Positions 54,926 through 64,000 of a stretch of 64,000 bases of DNA are shown piece after piece. The stretch covers positions 3,346,337 through 3,410,336 of the forward strand of contig SMSO01000037.1 in the NCBI GenBank assembly GCA_004764695.1, written 5' to 3'. Source of the DNA: Schizochytrium sp. TIO01. Its lineage: Eukaryota; Sar; Bigyra; Thraustochytrida; Thraustochytriidae. The notes beneath the pieces were generated by a model. That model was not told the DNA's origin and did no database searches. It worked only from the letters and a program-made list of their open reading frames with translations. The position numbers and the translations under genes were made by a program. Within the stretch, counting starts at the first letter, position 1; every line of letters begins with the position of its first letter.

Positions 54926-55801
54926 AATCTCGAAACCTGAAGATAGCCAACACTTCTCAATGTTGCTCGTAGCTATTATGAAGACTTATGAGCTATCGCA
55001 AATTGTGATGTAGTACTTGTATAGAGCTCCACACAGATTGATGGAATTAGTTTTTCGCTAGATAGCTCACTGAAGAGGTGTCTCGGTCGTTTGGTTTGAG
55101 TCCACCACAAGGTAGTTGATGTCCTTCTTCGACTTTGCCGACCGTACTCGTTTTGAAACAACGTTGTCTATCAAGCAACCAAACTACCTGACCTGGACAA
55201 TGTTCACTACTTCTCAGCTTGAGGATTGGGTCCGCTTTGCTCTGGATACGGGTCAATTTCCAACGTCAGGGAACGAGTTCTGTCATGATATTAATTGCTC
55301 CCTGGAACGTCTAGATCAAACAGGAACACTCAGAACATATAGAACATATAGAATAGAGTAGAACATCTGGCACAGAGGGCACGTGCACAACTTGGAGGTG
55401 AATACTCATGGATGTGTCAATAAATTGACGGTATAGTCAGGATTTGCGTTTGTCGTAGCAGACCTGGAATAGTGAAGCTCGCGTATGCTGCTCGTCGTGG
55501 GAGGACTCACAATATTCTTCCATTTCCCGACGCTGGAATCCTGTCATCTCAATAGAGAGAGGTACTGACCGAGACGGGGTGTGAAAAGAATCACACATCT
55601 GCGCTGGGTCCGTAGACTGCAAGGTGACTTGTCTGCTGGGTGAGCTTTGACTGCAGTTTTCAATCATCCACGTTTGCTCACGGAGGCTCATTGTGCAATT
55701 ACCTTACTGTGGTCGGGCGGTAAAACGCATCTCCCATTGGTGAACTGCAACGAAGGATTCATCGCGTGGTCGAGACGTGATATCTCTAGAACATATACAT
55801 C
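54926..55801. promoter_or_regulatory. Divergent intergenic region, BAHD gene / Sec14-like gene
   Basis: The 876-bp region must hold both promoters. Two small ATG-initiated frames exist: + strand 55119-55361 (80 codons) and - strand 55437-55691 (84 codons). Neither has a recognisable domain; the second has fairly protein-like composition (listed separately at low confidence). Confidence 0.4.
55437..55691 (-). CDS. Possible small protein, unrecognised
   Basis: An 84-codon frame from an ATG at 55691, pointing away from the Sec14-like gene 110 bp off. Composition is mixed and not low-complexity, with a Glu/Arg-rich segment near residues 53-60. No signal peptide, membrane helix or known motif. 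A chance ORF in the promoter region is at least as likely. Confidence 0.2.
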   Translation of the reverse strand: MSLREQTWMIENCSQSSPSRQVTLQSTDPAQMCDSFHTPSRSVPLSIEMTGFQRREMEEYCESSHDEQHTRASLFQVCYDKRKS

Positions 55802-56824
55802 ATGACAACAAGCACTGTTGCGAGCCAAGAGGAGCAAGCTGCACTTGAAAAACTTGTTGTAGAACTTGCAAAAACCCCGCCCACATTACCAGGCCGGGAG
55901 TGGCTTCTGAACGAGGCTGGCGAGCTTACATACCTTCGATTCCTTCGAGGCCATCAACTGCGAGTGAAGAAGGTTGTTAAGCTTCTCAAGAACACTGCTC
56001 GCTGGCGTGTTGAATACGGCACAAACGATATCACTAAAACATGGCCTTTGGTACAGACCTTTGAAGCACGACTTATTCGTAATCACTGGCCTATGGCTGT
56101 AACTGGAAAAGACTTCGACCAACGACCGGTGCACTATTTTCATATGGCTCATGTGGATTTCCCAGCGCTGGTTGAGAACGTTGGTGTTGATATACTTGTC
56201 CGCCACAATGTTTACCTAATGGAGATGGCTCTTCAGGAAAATCCCCGTGGCGAGGCCATCATGATCGTTGATCTAGGAACGCACAAGGGCCTTGGGGCAT
56301 TCTCGTTCCTCAGTTTGACTAAATGGCTCCAAGCAGTTGTCCAGTTTGTGAAGGCCATGGCAAAGATTGCAGACCCTTATTACCCCGAGTCTTACTTTCG
56401 GATTTATTTTATACGCGTACACAAGGTCTTTGAAAAAATGTATAAGACCATGAGTAGCAATCTAGCAGAAAATACTTTGAGCAAGGTTCAAGTCCTTCCC
56501 GAAGAAGGTATGTTTGAAGCTTTGCTTGAAGACATTCCTAAAGAAAGTCTTCCAGAGACATTAGGAGGAGAATCCAAGGTCGTATTTGCTAAAGGCGGGC
56601 TTATTTCGGATGAAGACCTTTTAATTGCTCGTGAAGGTGCTGTTCTTGCAACAGAAGAGCTAGATGCAGAAGATGATCAACCTACGACCCAGACCGCTGT
56701 AAACTCGGCGACTTCGCCAGCAGCTGGGCCGGGGACTGTAACAGCACCATCGGATAAGCCACGGCAGTCTATCCGCAAGTCAATTGTCAAGCGTATCAGT
56801 AAAGTTGTGGCGAAAAAGAACTGA
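55802..56824 (+). CDS. Sec14-like CRAL-TRIO lipid-binding protein
   Basis: The 340-residue product carries a short helical CRAL-TRIO N segment (about 40-75, with LTYLRFLRGHQLRVKKVVKL) and a CRAL-TRIO lipid-binding domain (about 85-255). Family marks are LRFLRGH, RPVHYFHM (about 108-115), the strand AIMIVDLGTHKGLG, and the DPYYPESYFRIYFIRVHKVF segment (about 190-210) followed by LPE..LGG (259-266). Such proteins shuttle or present phosphatidylinositol, phosphatidylcholine or other lipids between membranes and lipid kinases. A disordered, basic tail (RKSIRKSIVKRISK-like, about 322-340) follows and may bind acidic membranes. No GOLD or other domain is fused. The ATG at 55802 directly follows CAC/ATC sequence and is the first in frame. 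Confidence 0.92.
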   Translation: MTTSTVASQEEQAALEKLVVELAKTPPTLPGREWLLNEAGELTYLRFLRGHQLRVKKVVKLLKNTARWRVEYGTNDITKTWPLVQTFEARLIRNHWPMAVTGKDFDQRPVHYFHMAHVDFPALVENVGVDILVRHNVYLMEMALQENPRGEAIMIVDLGTHKGLGAFSFLSLTKWLQAVVQFVKAMAKIADPYYPESYFRIYFIRVHKVFEKMYKTMSSNLAENTLSKVQVLPEEGMFEALLEDIPKESLPETLGGESKVVFAKGGLISDEDLLIAREGAVLATEELDAEDDQPTTQTAVNSATSPAAGPGTVTAPSDKPRQSIRKSIVKRISKVVAKKN

Positions 56825-57179
56825 TTCAGAGCTCCTTGTACTTATGTTGATGTTGTTTTGTCTTGATGTTGGTGTTACTTTTAAACAAAATACAATTTTA
56901 AATCACACATTTTAAATATTGTTGTTCACGTAAAGTCAGTTGTTTCTCTTCTTCAATTGTTTTCATTTTCTTGAAGCCATGTTGTTCTCGGGGTGCTAAT
57001 TCTAGTTCTTGTATGTACCTTAATTGTCCTGCACAATATGTGGATCAAGAAGATGAAAATTGATTTTTTTAAAGATCAATTTATGAAGTAAAAGTAAATA
57101 ATGTTTCATCAAAGATATTTCCACCTGCGGAAATGAATATTTTACAGAGTGATAGCGCGCTTGTGGCGGTGGGTTAAAT
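56825..57179. other. Spacer between convergent genes
   Basis: 355 bp of AT-rich DNA with both 3' UTRs; nothing else recognised. Confidence 0.6.
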
Positions 57180-58508
57180 TCAAGATTTTGCGTTTCCTGC
57201 CATGTCTTGAGCACTATGAAGAAGGGGTAATACCTTTGCATCTAGATTGGCCTTAACAGTTTCTAAATCTGGTACTTGCCCTTGAAACTGGTCAATAAGA
57301 CGGTGGCCTAGCGAGTGCGTTGCCTCTATTTTGAAGTCATCCTGAAGTGCAGACTCATAGCTTTGCCGTTCTTTTCGCATTAAGCTACGGGCAAAACGAG
57401 CGTGCTCATCTCTCAGCCAGTTCCTATGTTCTTCGTCCGCCTCATCTGGGTTGCTCGACTGCAGGAAACAAGATGCCCCAGTGTAGAGTGAACACAAGGT
57501 TTTTTGTTTCAAGCCATTGGATTCATGTCCTTCGGGTTGGGTCTTGCGAAGTCGAAGGTAGGTGCGAACAGAGTTGCGATGATGGGATTGATCTAAGACA
57601 AGCAAAGCATCGCCCCAACCTTGTTGATGTGCAGCACAACGCATAGTTTCTGCATCCTGTTGATTTGCAGGAAAAAATTGAGCCGAAAACTCCTGTTTTT
57701 CACTACGAGTACTAGAAGCAAGGTCCGAGAAGAATCGACGCTGTTGTTCAGGTTCGCGAACAAAATGAATTGCCGAGACACTGAGTGCCCAATCAAAACT
57801 CTGATCTCGAAACGGGAGGCCTTGTGTCATATCTGCGAGAACTGTGTCAGCATAGCAAGTAGGCACAAGCTCCAGCATTGCAGGTGCACTATCGATGCCT
57901 ACGACAAAAGATTGAGGTCGGCTCTCGCGTACACTGGCCACACACAGGCCAGAGCCACACGCTACGTCTAAGATCAACTCGCCAGGATCTTTGCTGGCAT
58001 GCTCTGCGGAGATAAGATCGAGACAACGATTTGTGAGTCTCTTCTGGGGAATTGTATTCCTCTCTGTATAGATTTGTGCTCTCTCAGCATCATAGTGGTT
58101 ACTTGCAGAGAATTCGGTTTGAGCCTCTTCATACCATTGTTTGAGTTCTACAAGTACGTCATCAAATGTGGAGTAAGGGCACGCTGTAGAATCACGCAAC
58201 GCATTTTCTGCTGCAAGCGCTCTTTCTGGTGTGAAACGAGGTCTTTTTACAGGAAAAACTGTCCCTGAAGGATCTTGCAGGGCATCAAGGACTGCTTTAT
58301 TTAATGCTGTGGAGGTTTGGTTGTCAGACTCTCCAGAGATCTCTTCTCGCCTTCGCTTTACAGACGCCCGATTTCCTTTTTTGCGCTCGTTCACACCACG
58401 AAGCATCCACTCAACAATCGAGCGCACATCTGTGAGATAAACGCCCTCCACCTCGCCCAGAGTCCGTTGTTTACCAAAGGCCTTCACACGGACAGGTTTT
58501 TTGCCCAT
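57180..58508 (-). CDS. BUD23-like SAM-dependent methyltransferase
   Basis: A 442-residue protein with a class I methyltransferase core at about 140-330. The segment before the core (AERAQIYTERNTIPQKRL) and the core itself resemble BUD23/WBSCR22, the 18S rRNA m7G methyltransferase. SAM motif I is ILDVACGSGL (179-188), then VVGIDSAPAML, DMTQGLPFRDQSFDWALSVSAIHF and a C-terminal RTYLRLRKTQ strand. It departs from true BUD23 in having a 135-residue charged N-terminal extension with a nuclear-localisation-like VKRRREE stretch. It also has a 110-residue helical C-terminal extension and lacks the basic KKKFTGRKR-type tail expected of BUD23. It may therefore be a divergent paralogue with another substrate. 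The first ATG (58508) follows four frame-open codons. It converges on the Sec14-like gene. Confidence 0.82.
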   Translation of the reverse strand: MGKKPVRVKAFGKQRTLGEVEGVYLTDVRSIVEWMLRGVNERKKGNRASVKRRREEISGESDNQTSTALNKAVLDALQDPSGTVFPVKRPRFTPERALAAENALRDSTACPYSTFDDVLVELKQWYEEAQTEFSASNHYDAERAQIYTERNTIPQKRLTNRCLDLISAEHASKDPGELILDVACGSGLCVASVRESRPQSFVVGIDSAPAMLELVPTCYADTVLADMTQGLPFRDQSFDWALSVSAIHFVREPEQQRRFFSDLASSTRSEKQEFSAQFFPANQQDAETMRCAAHQQGWGDALLVLDQSHHRNSVRTYLRLRKTQPEGHESNGLKQKTLCSLYTGASCFLQSSNPDEADEEHRNWLRDEHARFARSLMRKERQSYESALQDDFKIEATHSLGHRLIDQFQGQVPDLETVKANLDAKVLPLLHSAQDMAGNAKS

Positions 58509-58551
58509 GTTGCCGCCCAAGTTGCAGGTTTACAGATTCGTCGCTTCCTGC

Positions 58552-59004
58552 AAACTTGTTCTGTTTTAAGCAGCGCCAAAAAGACGTGGACGTGTTTTAG
58601 AGACAGAACGCCCGGCCCAACGCCGAGTCCCTATGCAGTTCGAGGCTGGCTAATCTAGATTTAGAAGTATGGGCTTGATGAGTTGACAGAAAGCCTCCGT
58701 CACTTGTGCCTTTTGATTATTATAGCATTAAAACAATGAAGGACCACTCATTATCAGTATTATATTATCGTCGTGCTAAACTTGTTCTGTTTTTAAGCAG
58801 CGCCAAAAAGACGTGGACGTGTTTTAGAGACAGAGCGCCCGGCCCAACGCCGAGTCCCTATGCAGTTCGAGGCTGGCTAATCTAGATTTAGAAGTATGGG
58901 CTTGATGAGTTGACAGAAAGCCTCCGTCACTTGTGCCTTTTGATTATTATAGCATTAAAACAATGAAGGACCACTCATTATCAGTATTATATTATCGTCG
59001 TGCT
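58552..59004. repeat. Tandem duplication, 226-bp unit x2, nearly identical
   Basis: Unit 1 (58552-58777) and unit 2 (58778-59004) differ, as far as I can read, only by one extra T in a T-run and one A-to-G change (AGACAGAACGCC vs AGACAGAGCGCC). Unit 1 begins about 45 bp upstream of the BUD23-like start codon, so any promoter element there is duplicated. The near identity implies a very recent event. Confidence 0.97.
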
Positions 59005-60329
59005 ATTAGGTAGGTACGTATATGGTTGCAGGTTTTGAGAACACCTACCTTGGTACCTCCAGCGAAGCCTGCAAGTGTTTCGAGCTGGTCGACTTGCGCT
59101 TTGCATCAACTGTGCCGAGGGCAGGGCCATTCACGAGTTCATGAGTTGGTTGCCACAGCGACTGATAGTTTGCAAAGTATTTCATCGAACCTGATGACTT
59201 GGTGTATTAAGAACCGAGCAAATGATTTTAGCTCTTGGCGAATAATCTGTCATAGCTACCTACCTACATACATATTTCTCAAAGCATGATATCCCTGACC
59301 CTCGATCCAACTCGGGATTCTCTTGCTTGAGAGTTCCTGAATATAATTTGGTTTTCAATGTGGTCTCTAGAGTAAATGGAAGACACCTTCACGAAGCACA
59401 GCCTAAATGATTTCATGCATGAGCGCACATACGTGCGGAACTTCCTTTGAGCGTGGCCATGAGCCAAATAATCGCATTAAATATTCACATCCCAATCCGA
59501 GTAGTAACCTCATAATGTCATGGTGGTGATTATATTTCGCCACGATTGTGGCTCTGCCACAGAAGACAACTCCATCAATGGCCACAATGGTGTCTCTTGA
59601 CATTCTAAAACACCACCCCACTTCGACCAAAAGACATTTGAGATGAGCTCACGGCTCCAGTGTTTCATCAAGGTCAAGCTCATCATCTTCATCATCACCA
59701 TCCCTATCTTCTTGGTGCTCGCTCAAGTGGAGCAACAGCGAAATGATTCAAGCCAAGATCACGACTTCGCCTTGTTCATAGAACGCGGCCAAGAACAAGA
59801 ACGATGGCCAGTGGCATATTCTTTCGAGAAGAAAACTCGATGTGGCAGGAAAGAAAGCCACATGATATTAGTAGAAGGAACATATATATGGTGCAGACTA
59901 GGTAGGTAGTGCTTCCTAGCTGCTGAATGGGCGGATAAAACCACCACTGTTTGTTGTATAAAGTAAAGTGGAGCCTTGAAACATGATAACATAGATCATA
60001 TGATAGGCCTAGATGAAAGAAATCTCTGATCGATCATGAATTATGATAGTCACTTGTCGTGCATGATTCTTTTGTGTTTTTGTGTTGGTTATTTAATTTT
60101 TATTTATTTATTATTTAAAGTTAAAATTTATTATGGGAAAAGCTTGGAACAGAATCGAAGAACTTCAAGAAAAGAACAGTAAAACTTTCGCACGTTCTTT
60201 TGTTTTCTCTACTTTTTATTGTGTGTGACATGCAAAGTTTTTATTGTTTTGGCTTCAATTGCCCGCTGCATGATTAAAAAGTTCCCCACTCGTGTGAGGA
60301 AGGCGAGAGAGGTGCCGGTGGACATCATT

Positions 60330-60367
60330 CTTTGCAAGCATGTAATGTCTTTGCAAGCATGTAATGA
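60330..60367. repeat. 19-bp direct duplication
   Basis: CTTTGCAAGCATGTAATGW occurs twice in succession in intergenic DNA. Confidence 0.9.
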
Positions 60368-61957
60368 CAAAAGCTCGTTTTGTTTAAATATAATTATAAT
60401 GAGCTCAAAGAAATAAGGAATGTGTCACAATTTATAAAACTATCTCTAAAAACAATAAGCACCATGCATCATAGGATTCATCCAGCCATACTATCACTTT
60501 ATGGAAAGACCAAACTCTTCAGGATATCCAAATTTGCCATATTTTGACGTCATTGCCCCATGCAAGACTTCTTCACTAAATTGATATGAATTACGATCAT
60601 GGCCTCCTCGTCCATAAACACTGTCAAAAACGATCTTTTTTTCACATTACTAATGTGAGCTGACGTGACTTTCCAGCGAAGCCAAACGATTGAAAAGTAG
60701 GAGTAAACTAGCTCTAGCAAGAGTGAGGATGTTACTATCGTCGTGCGAGATGCCGTTCTAGGTACTCATGCCTATATAACTATGTACCTATGACGAAAAT
60801 CATCTCCACGTGACCCTTCTCTAAAACTTTGGTCTAATTTTACCACACTTGGATACTCCTCTTTATTGCAGATATTTGCAAACTTTGCTACTAACCTCCA
60901 ACTTCTCCAAACGGTGGTGCCTTCATAGACGGCAAGATTCTTCAGACAAAAGCAGTAGCTTCGGATCCTCTCTCACGTCTAACCCACGCACTTGTGCTTT
61001 CGAGAGCGATCAGTTTTGGCAGAACAGATGGCACGGGGGTGAATTCGTCTCGCTATCTGCGAATAGTTTACTTGCGTCACCTATACCCCACTTGGGCCTC
61101 GCAATGTCTACTTTTTATGGTCTATAATGTACTTTGGGAACCTATAACCTACTTTAAGCAAGTCAGCGCTCAAGTGTGGAAAATGAGTGGATGGGATAAA
61201 GAGAAAGGGAAAGAAGAATCCACAACAGAAAGAAAGAGAGAGAAAGAAAAGGAGAACAACCTGAGGAGAATAGATACTAAGAATGGTCACCTCATAACTT
61301 CGTACGCAGCAAGACAATCGTTGCAGTAAAGCATTTGGGAGCACAGCATCAGAGACAAACAAATGCCAGGGATGCCTCTACGTAGGTACCTGGCAGGCTT
61401 TAAAGGCAATTAATTACACGATATCCTCTCAGGTGGCACTGCTCGGAAACACAGTCCATTACATGAATCCATACTTTAGTTATTTCTGCTTCTTCACTCA
61501 TACATACATACATGAATAACATGTAAATTGCTCCTCATAAACCCCATGCTTGTGCCGTGGCTTTTGGGTTTCGCTTTGGTGAAGATTGCATCACAGCCCT
61601 GCGATGAGAGCATTGCAATCAGGAGGGCCAGAACGAGCAGCCTTCGAGGAAAGTTAAGTTATGATGCAGTGCAACAAATCAATCAATGAATCAGTGAATC
61701 AATGAATCAATCAATAGTCCAGAAGCAACAATGCGCATTGATGAGGCAGAACGCAAAGTGCGCTAAACCACATCCTACCGCCCTATCCTACCGTAAACGG
61801 TAGTCTTGTGGGGCAATGGGAAAGACGGCCAATGGACGACCACATACAGTAGAGTATACCGATAGTCTATAGTGCGCTTCGCGTAAACTTCATAGTAAAC
61901 TTCAAAGAAAAGGGCACTTCAAACGGAGAGCAGACGGGAAAAAGAAAAGCGATGAGG

Positions 61958-61998
61958 ATGAAAAGAAAAGAAAAGAAAAGAAAAGAAAAGAAAAGAAA
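61958..61998. repeat. (GAAAA)n microsatellite
   Basis: About eight AAAAG units, immediately before a GC-rich island. Confidence 0.9.
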
Positions 61999-62257
61999 AA
62001 AACACTCTCGAGAGCAGAAAGAAAAACTATCGCAGAAAGGACCGCTGAGGCAGCGCCACTCCTTCTCGATGCTGCCCTGCGCAGGCCCTGCGATGCCCAG
62101 GCAGGCAGGCAGCGAGGCAGCGAGGCAGCGAGGCAGCGAAGGAAGGGCCTGCGGCAGGCCTCCCGGCCTCTGTCTGCCAGTGTCGGCGGCGGCAGCAGCA
62201 GGCGGGGCAAGGAGCGCTGCCAGGGTTGGTGGCGCTTGCTTCTTTCTTCTGAGTCCA

Positions 62258-62332
62258 ATAATGAATAAATGAAAGAATGAAAGAAAGAAAGAATGAAAGA
62301 ATGAAAGAATGAATGAATGAATGAATGAAAGT
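62258..62332. repeat. (GAAT/GAAAG)n microsatellite
   Basis: Alternating AATGAAAG and GAAT units, immediately after a GC-rich island. Confidence 0.9.
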
Positions 62333-62417
62333 ATTTTATTTTAACTTTCTTTGATGTCATGAAAACTTCATTTTTCAAAGTTCATTTGAAGTACAGTATC
62401 GAAATGGTTTGTATTCT

Positions 62418-62512
62418 TTGTCTGTATTGTCTGTATTGTCTGTATTGTCTGTATTGTCTGTATTGTTTGTATTGTTTGTATTGTCTGTATTGTTTGTATT
62501 GTTTGTATTGTA
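62418..62512. repeat. 9-bp minisatellite TCTGTATTG x10
   Basis: About ten nonamer units (TCTGTATTG, later TTTGTATTG). The period of nine leaves open frames with Leu-Ser-Val or Asn-Thr-Asp repeats that are judged spurious. Confidence 0.9.
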
Positions 62513-62847
62513 TATATATTGTTTATATTGTTTAGAGTATGAGATTCTTGCGAACAAGAATTTCTTTCTTTCTTTCGATGATCTGTTTTGTGAAGAACCA
62601 AAAAAGAACGGCCCCAAAAGAACAGAAGGAGCTGCTGCCTGCCAAAGCAGCAGAAGAATTAGGCGCGAGAATCATGCACCGCGACCACAGACAGAATGAG
62701 ATTGGCATCGACGGTCGCACGAGGCCACCGCCTCTGCGCAGCGGCTCTCCCCCAAATTGCAGGTGCCTCGCGGAGAGTCGCCGCGATGCGGATGGAGCGA
62801 ATTTGGCCTTCTTCAGCCAATGATGCGGAAGACCGTCGTAGAAAGAA

Positions 62848-62912
62848 ATGAATGAATGAATGAATGAATGAATGAATGAATGAATAAATAATGAATAAAT
62901 GAATAAATGAAT
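62848..62912. repeat. (GAAT)n microsatellite
   Basis: About ten GAAT units grading into AATAAATG, next to a GC-rich island at 62640-62830. Confidence 0.9.
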
Positions 62913-63169
62913 AGTTGAGTCTTCTTTTTAGGTGGAGATGCGGCGAGGACGAGGGGTAGGGTCCGGCTAGGTAAAAGGGTAGGGTAGAATGGAACACTTG
63001 CGGAAAAGAACGCGAGAAGGGCGCTGCTGATGGATTGATTAGGCCTCGAATAGTTGTCGTCTAGAGCAGACGAAGGAGAAATCGCAAAGCTCTTGGCGCA
63101 GAGCAGACCTCGATTCGTGGACGAAGTTCGAAGCTCGAAGTTCGTTCGTTCGTCCGTTCCCCAGGCACC

Positions 63170-64000
63170 ATGGCCTCTATGCGCCGCGACTCCGACTCCG
63201 GTCTCCGCTGGAGCCTGTTTGACTCCCTCTTCCGCACTGCCGACTGCGCGTCTGCCGCCGGCATGACACCTCTGGATGCCCTGCCCGCAGGCTCCGACGC
63301 CGCCTCTGCCGCCGAGGCACAGGCCGCCGCCAAGGCTCGCCAGGCACGCGACCAGGGACAGCCCATCGGTACCGCAGCTGCTCCCTCCGCCGCTGACCAG
63401 CTTGCCGCCGAGCAGGCTCGCCAGGCCGCAATGGGCGCCGCCGCCCCCGCTGGCACCGCCTCTGGTCGCGAAAACCCGGGCGCCTTCGACAAGGCTGACT
63501 CTGAGATCAAGCGCGTCTTGAACCCGGACCTTTGGGATGGCCTTCGCGTCATTGTGAACAAGCCCCTCAGCCAGCGCTTCCAGAGCTCCCACGAGTTCTG
63601 GCTCGGCAGCAACATGCTCAAGACCGGCAACTCTTACCACTTTGGAGTGCACTGCAGCCCTGCCGATGAGACTATGCTCATGGCCCGCGTCGACCCCACC
63701 GGTCAGGTGGATGCCCAGTGGCACCAGACTGTAAGCCCGGGAGTTACTTCCAGGGTCATCGCGTCTCTTGGCTCTGATGTCAGCCGCGGCGTTGTCCAGG
63801 CCGAGTGCGAGATCAAGGGTGAGGACTACACTGGCACCATCAAGGCCTCCCAGGGACCCTACCTTGGCTTCTCTTACTTTCAGGCTGTCACGAAGAACTT
63901 GGCCCTCGGTGGAGAGGGTTTCTACCACCACTCCCAGGGCATGTCCCACGTGCTCGCTCGCGCCAAGTACTCTGACGAGAAGCAGGCTGCCACCGCAACC
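63170..64000 (+). CDS. TOM40: Mitochondrial import channel TOM40, 5' part
   Basis: The open frame from the ATG at 63170 runs off the window after 277 codons, so the C-terminus is missing. From about residue 102 it follows TOM40/Porin-3: [15 protein letters not shown], then [20 protein letters not shown] (122-141), [19 protein letters not shown], and [20 protein letters not shown] followed by [17 protein letters not shown], the series of beta strands of the barrel. TOM40 is the channel by which nearly all nuclear-encoded proteins enter mitochondria. The first 100 residues include an Ala/Gln-rich low-complexity segment (40-97), longer than the usual N-terminus. The start sits in a strong Kozak-like GGCACCATGG. 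Codon use is GC-rich at third positions, like the thioredoxin gene and unlike most other genes here. A 378-codon frame on the opposite strand is its shadow. Confidence 0.93.
   Translation, partial: MASMRRDSDSGLRWSLFDSLFRTADCASAAGMTPLDALPAGSDAASAAEAQAAAKARQARDQGQPIGTAAAPSAADQLAAEQARQAAMGAAAPAGTASGRENPGAFDKADSEIKRVLNPDLWDGLRVIVNKPLSQRFQSSHEFWLGSNMLKTGNSYHFGVHCSPADETMLMARVDPTGQVDAQWHQTVSPGVTSRVIASLGSDVSRGVVQAECEIKGEDYTGTIKASQGPYLGFSYFQAVTKNLALGGEGFYHHSQGMSHVLARAKYSDEKQAATAT

Larger units (their letters stand above)
58509..63169. other. 4.7-kb gene-poor region before TOM40
   Basis: No supported gene. It contains a 226-bp tandem duplication (58552-59004), a 19-bp duplication (60330-60367), TAGG/CCTA short tracts (59007, 59258, 59900, 61383), and AT-rich DNA (60060-60150). 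Further right are GAAAA, GAAT/GAAAG and GTATTGTCT repeats (61960-62530) and GC-rich islands at about 62040-62240 and 62640-62830. The final 100 bp form the TOM40 promoter/5' UTR. Confidence 0.55.

Noticed and set aside
59403..59909. Small frames on both strands (- with an MSRDTIVAIDG start; + with an N-terminal hydrophobic helix)
   Set aside because: They overlap each other antisense; neither has a known motif. The + frame (59643-59909) could be a small secreted protein but evidence is too weak.
62375..62617. Frames with Asn-Thr-Asp or Leu-Ser-Val repeats
   Set aside because: Generated by the 9-bp minisatellite.
62813..63949. A 378-codon open frame on the - strand
   Set aside because: It lies opposite the TOM40 gene, whose translation matches a known family; the - frame has Gly/Ala/Val-rich antisense composition and ends in microsatellite.

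Overview
This 64-kb window is nuclear DNA from a eukaryotic microbe. The genes are long, uninterrupted open reading frames: no intron is needed to read any clearly recognised gene. They sit in AT-rich, microsatellite-rich intergenic DNA. Two genes for ciliary/flagellar proteins (enkurin and IFT25), an endosomal CCDC22, a mitochondrial TOM40 and proteins combining temptin, copper-monooxygenase-like and cytochrome b561 domains suggest an intron-poor flagellated protist. A heterotrophic stramenopile such as a labyrinthulomycete (thraustochytrid) is my best guess; this is an inference, because no rRNA or other taxonomic marker is present. No tRNA, rRNA, CRISPR, bacterial operon or intact transposon was seen.

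Layout. 1-10.9 kb: one putative single-pass membrane protein (537-1235), then almost 10 kb of gene-poor DNA with microsatellites and GC-rich islands. 10.9-17.1 kb: a CAMK-type kinase, a mitochondrial thioredoxin with a TPR-like tail (both +), then CCDC22 (-). 17.1-23.8 kb: no recognisable gene. 23.8-31.2 kb: a dense cluster with an EDR2/DUF1336 protein (+), an HSD11B1-like membrane SDR (-), enkurin (-), IFT25 (+) and an unrecognised basic protein (+). 31.3-47.9 kb: four same-strand (-) paralogues, each with a signal sequence, a temptin-like Ca-binding domain, a DBH/PHM-like copper monooxygenase region and a cytochrome b561 membrane domain; a SWIM zinc-finger gene lies between the third and fourth. 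47.9-53.1 kb: gene-poor, with a GC-rich island and a (GCT)15 tract. 53.1-58.5 kb: a BAHD-type acyltransferase (-), a Sec14/CRAL-TRIO protein (+) and a BUD23-like methyltransferase (-). 58.5-63.2 kb: gene-poor, with a nearly perfect 226-bp tandem duplication. 63.17 kb to the end: TOM40 (+), cut by the window edge.

The most interesting system is the four-gene family. It puts a copper monooxygenase fold and a b561 haem electron-transfer module in one polypeptide, whereas in animals DBH/PHM and the b561 that supports them are separate proteins. Reading the six expected copper ligands, only the copy at 31315-33308 keeps all six, but its frame is broken by one nucleotide just before the last ligand. 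The three intact copies keep 0, 1 and 2 of six, while all four keep the b561 histidines. The array therefore looks like a set of copper-less pseudo-monooxygenases coupled to an intact electron-transfer domain, beside one catalytic-type copy that is either a fresh pseudogene or a sequencing error.

Other links: enkurin and IFT25 are divergent neighbours (762 bp apart) and may share a promoter region. The unrecognised protein beside them is a candidate ciliary gene. Thioredoxin-TPR and TOM40 are mitochondrial. CCDC22, Sec14-like and EDR2-like proteins point to endosomal and lipid traffic.
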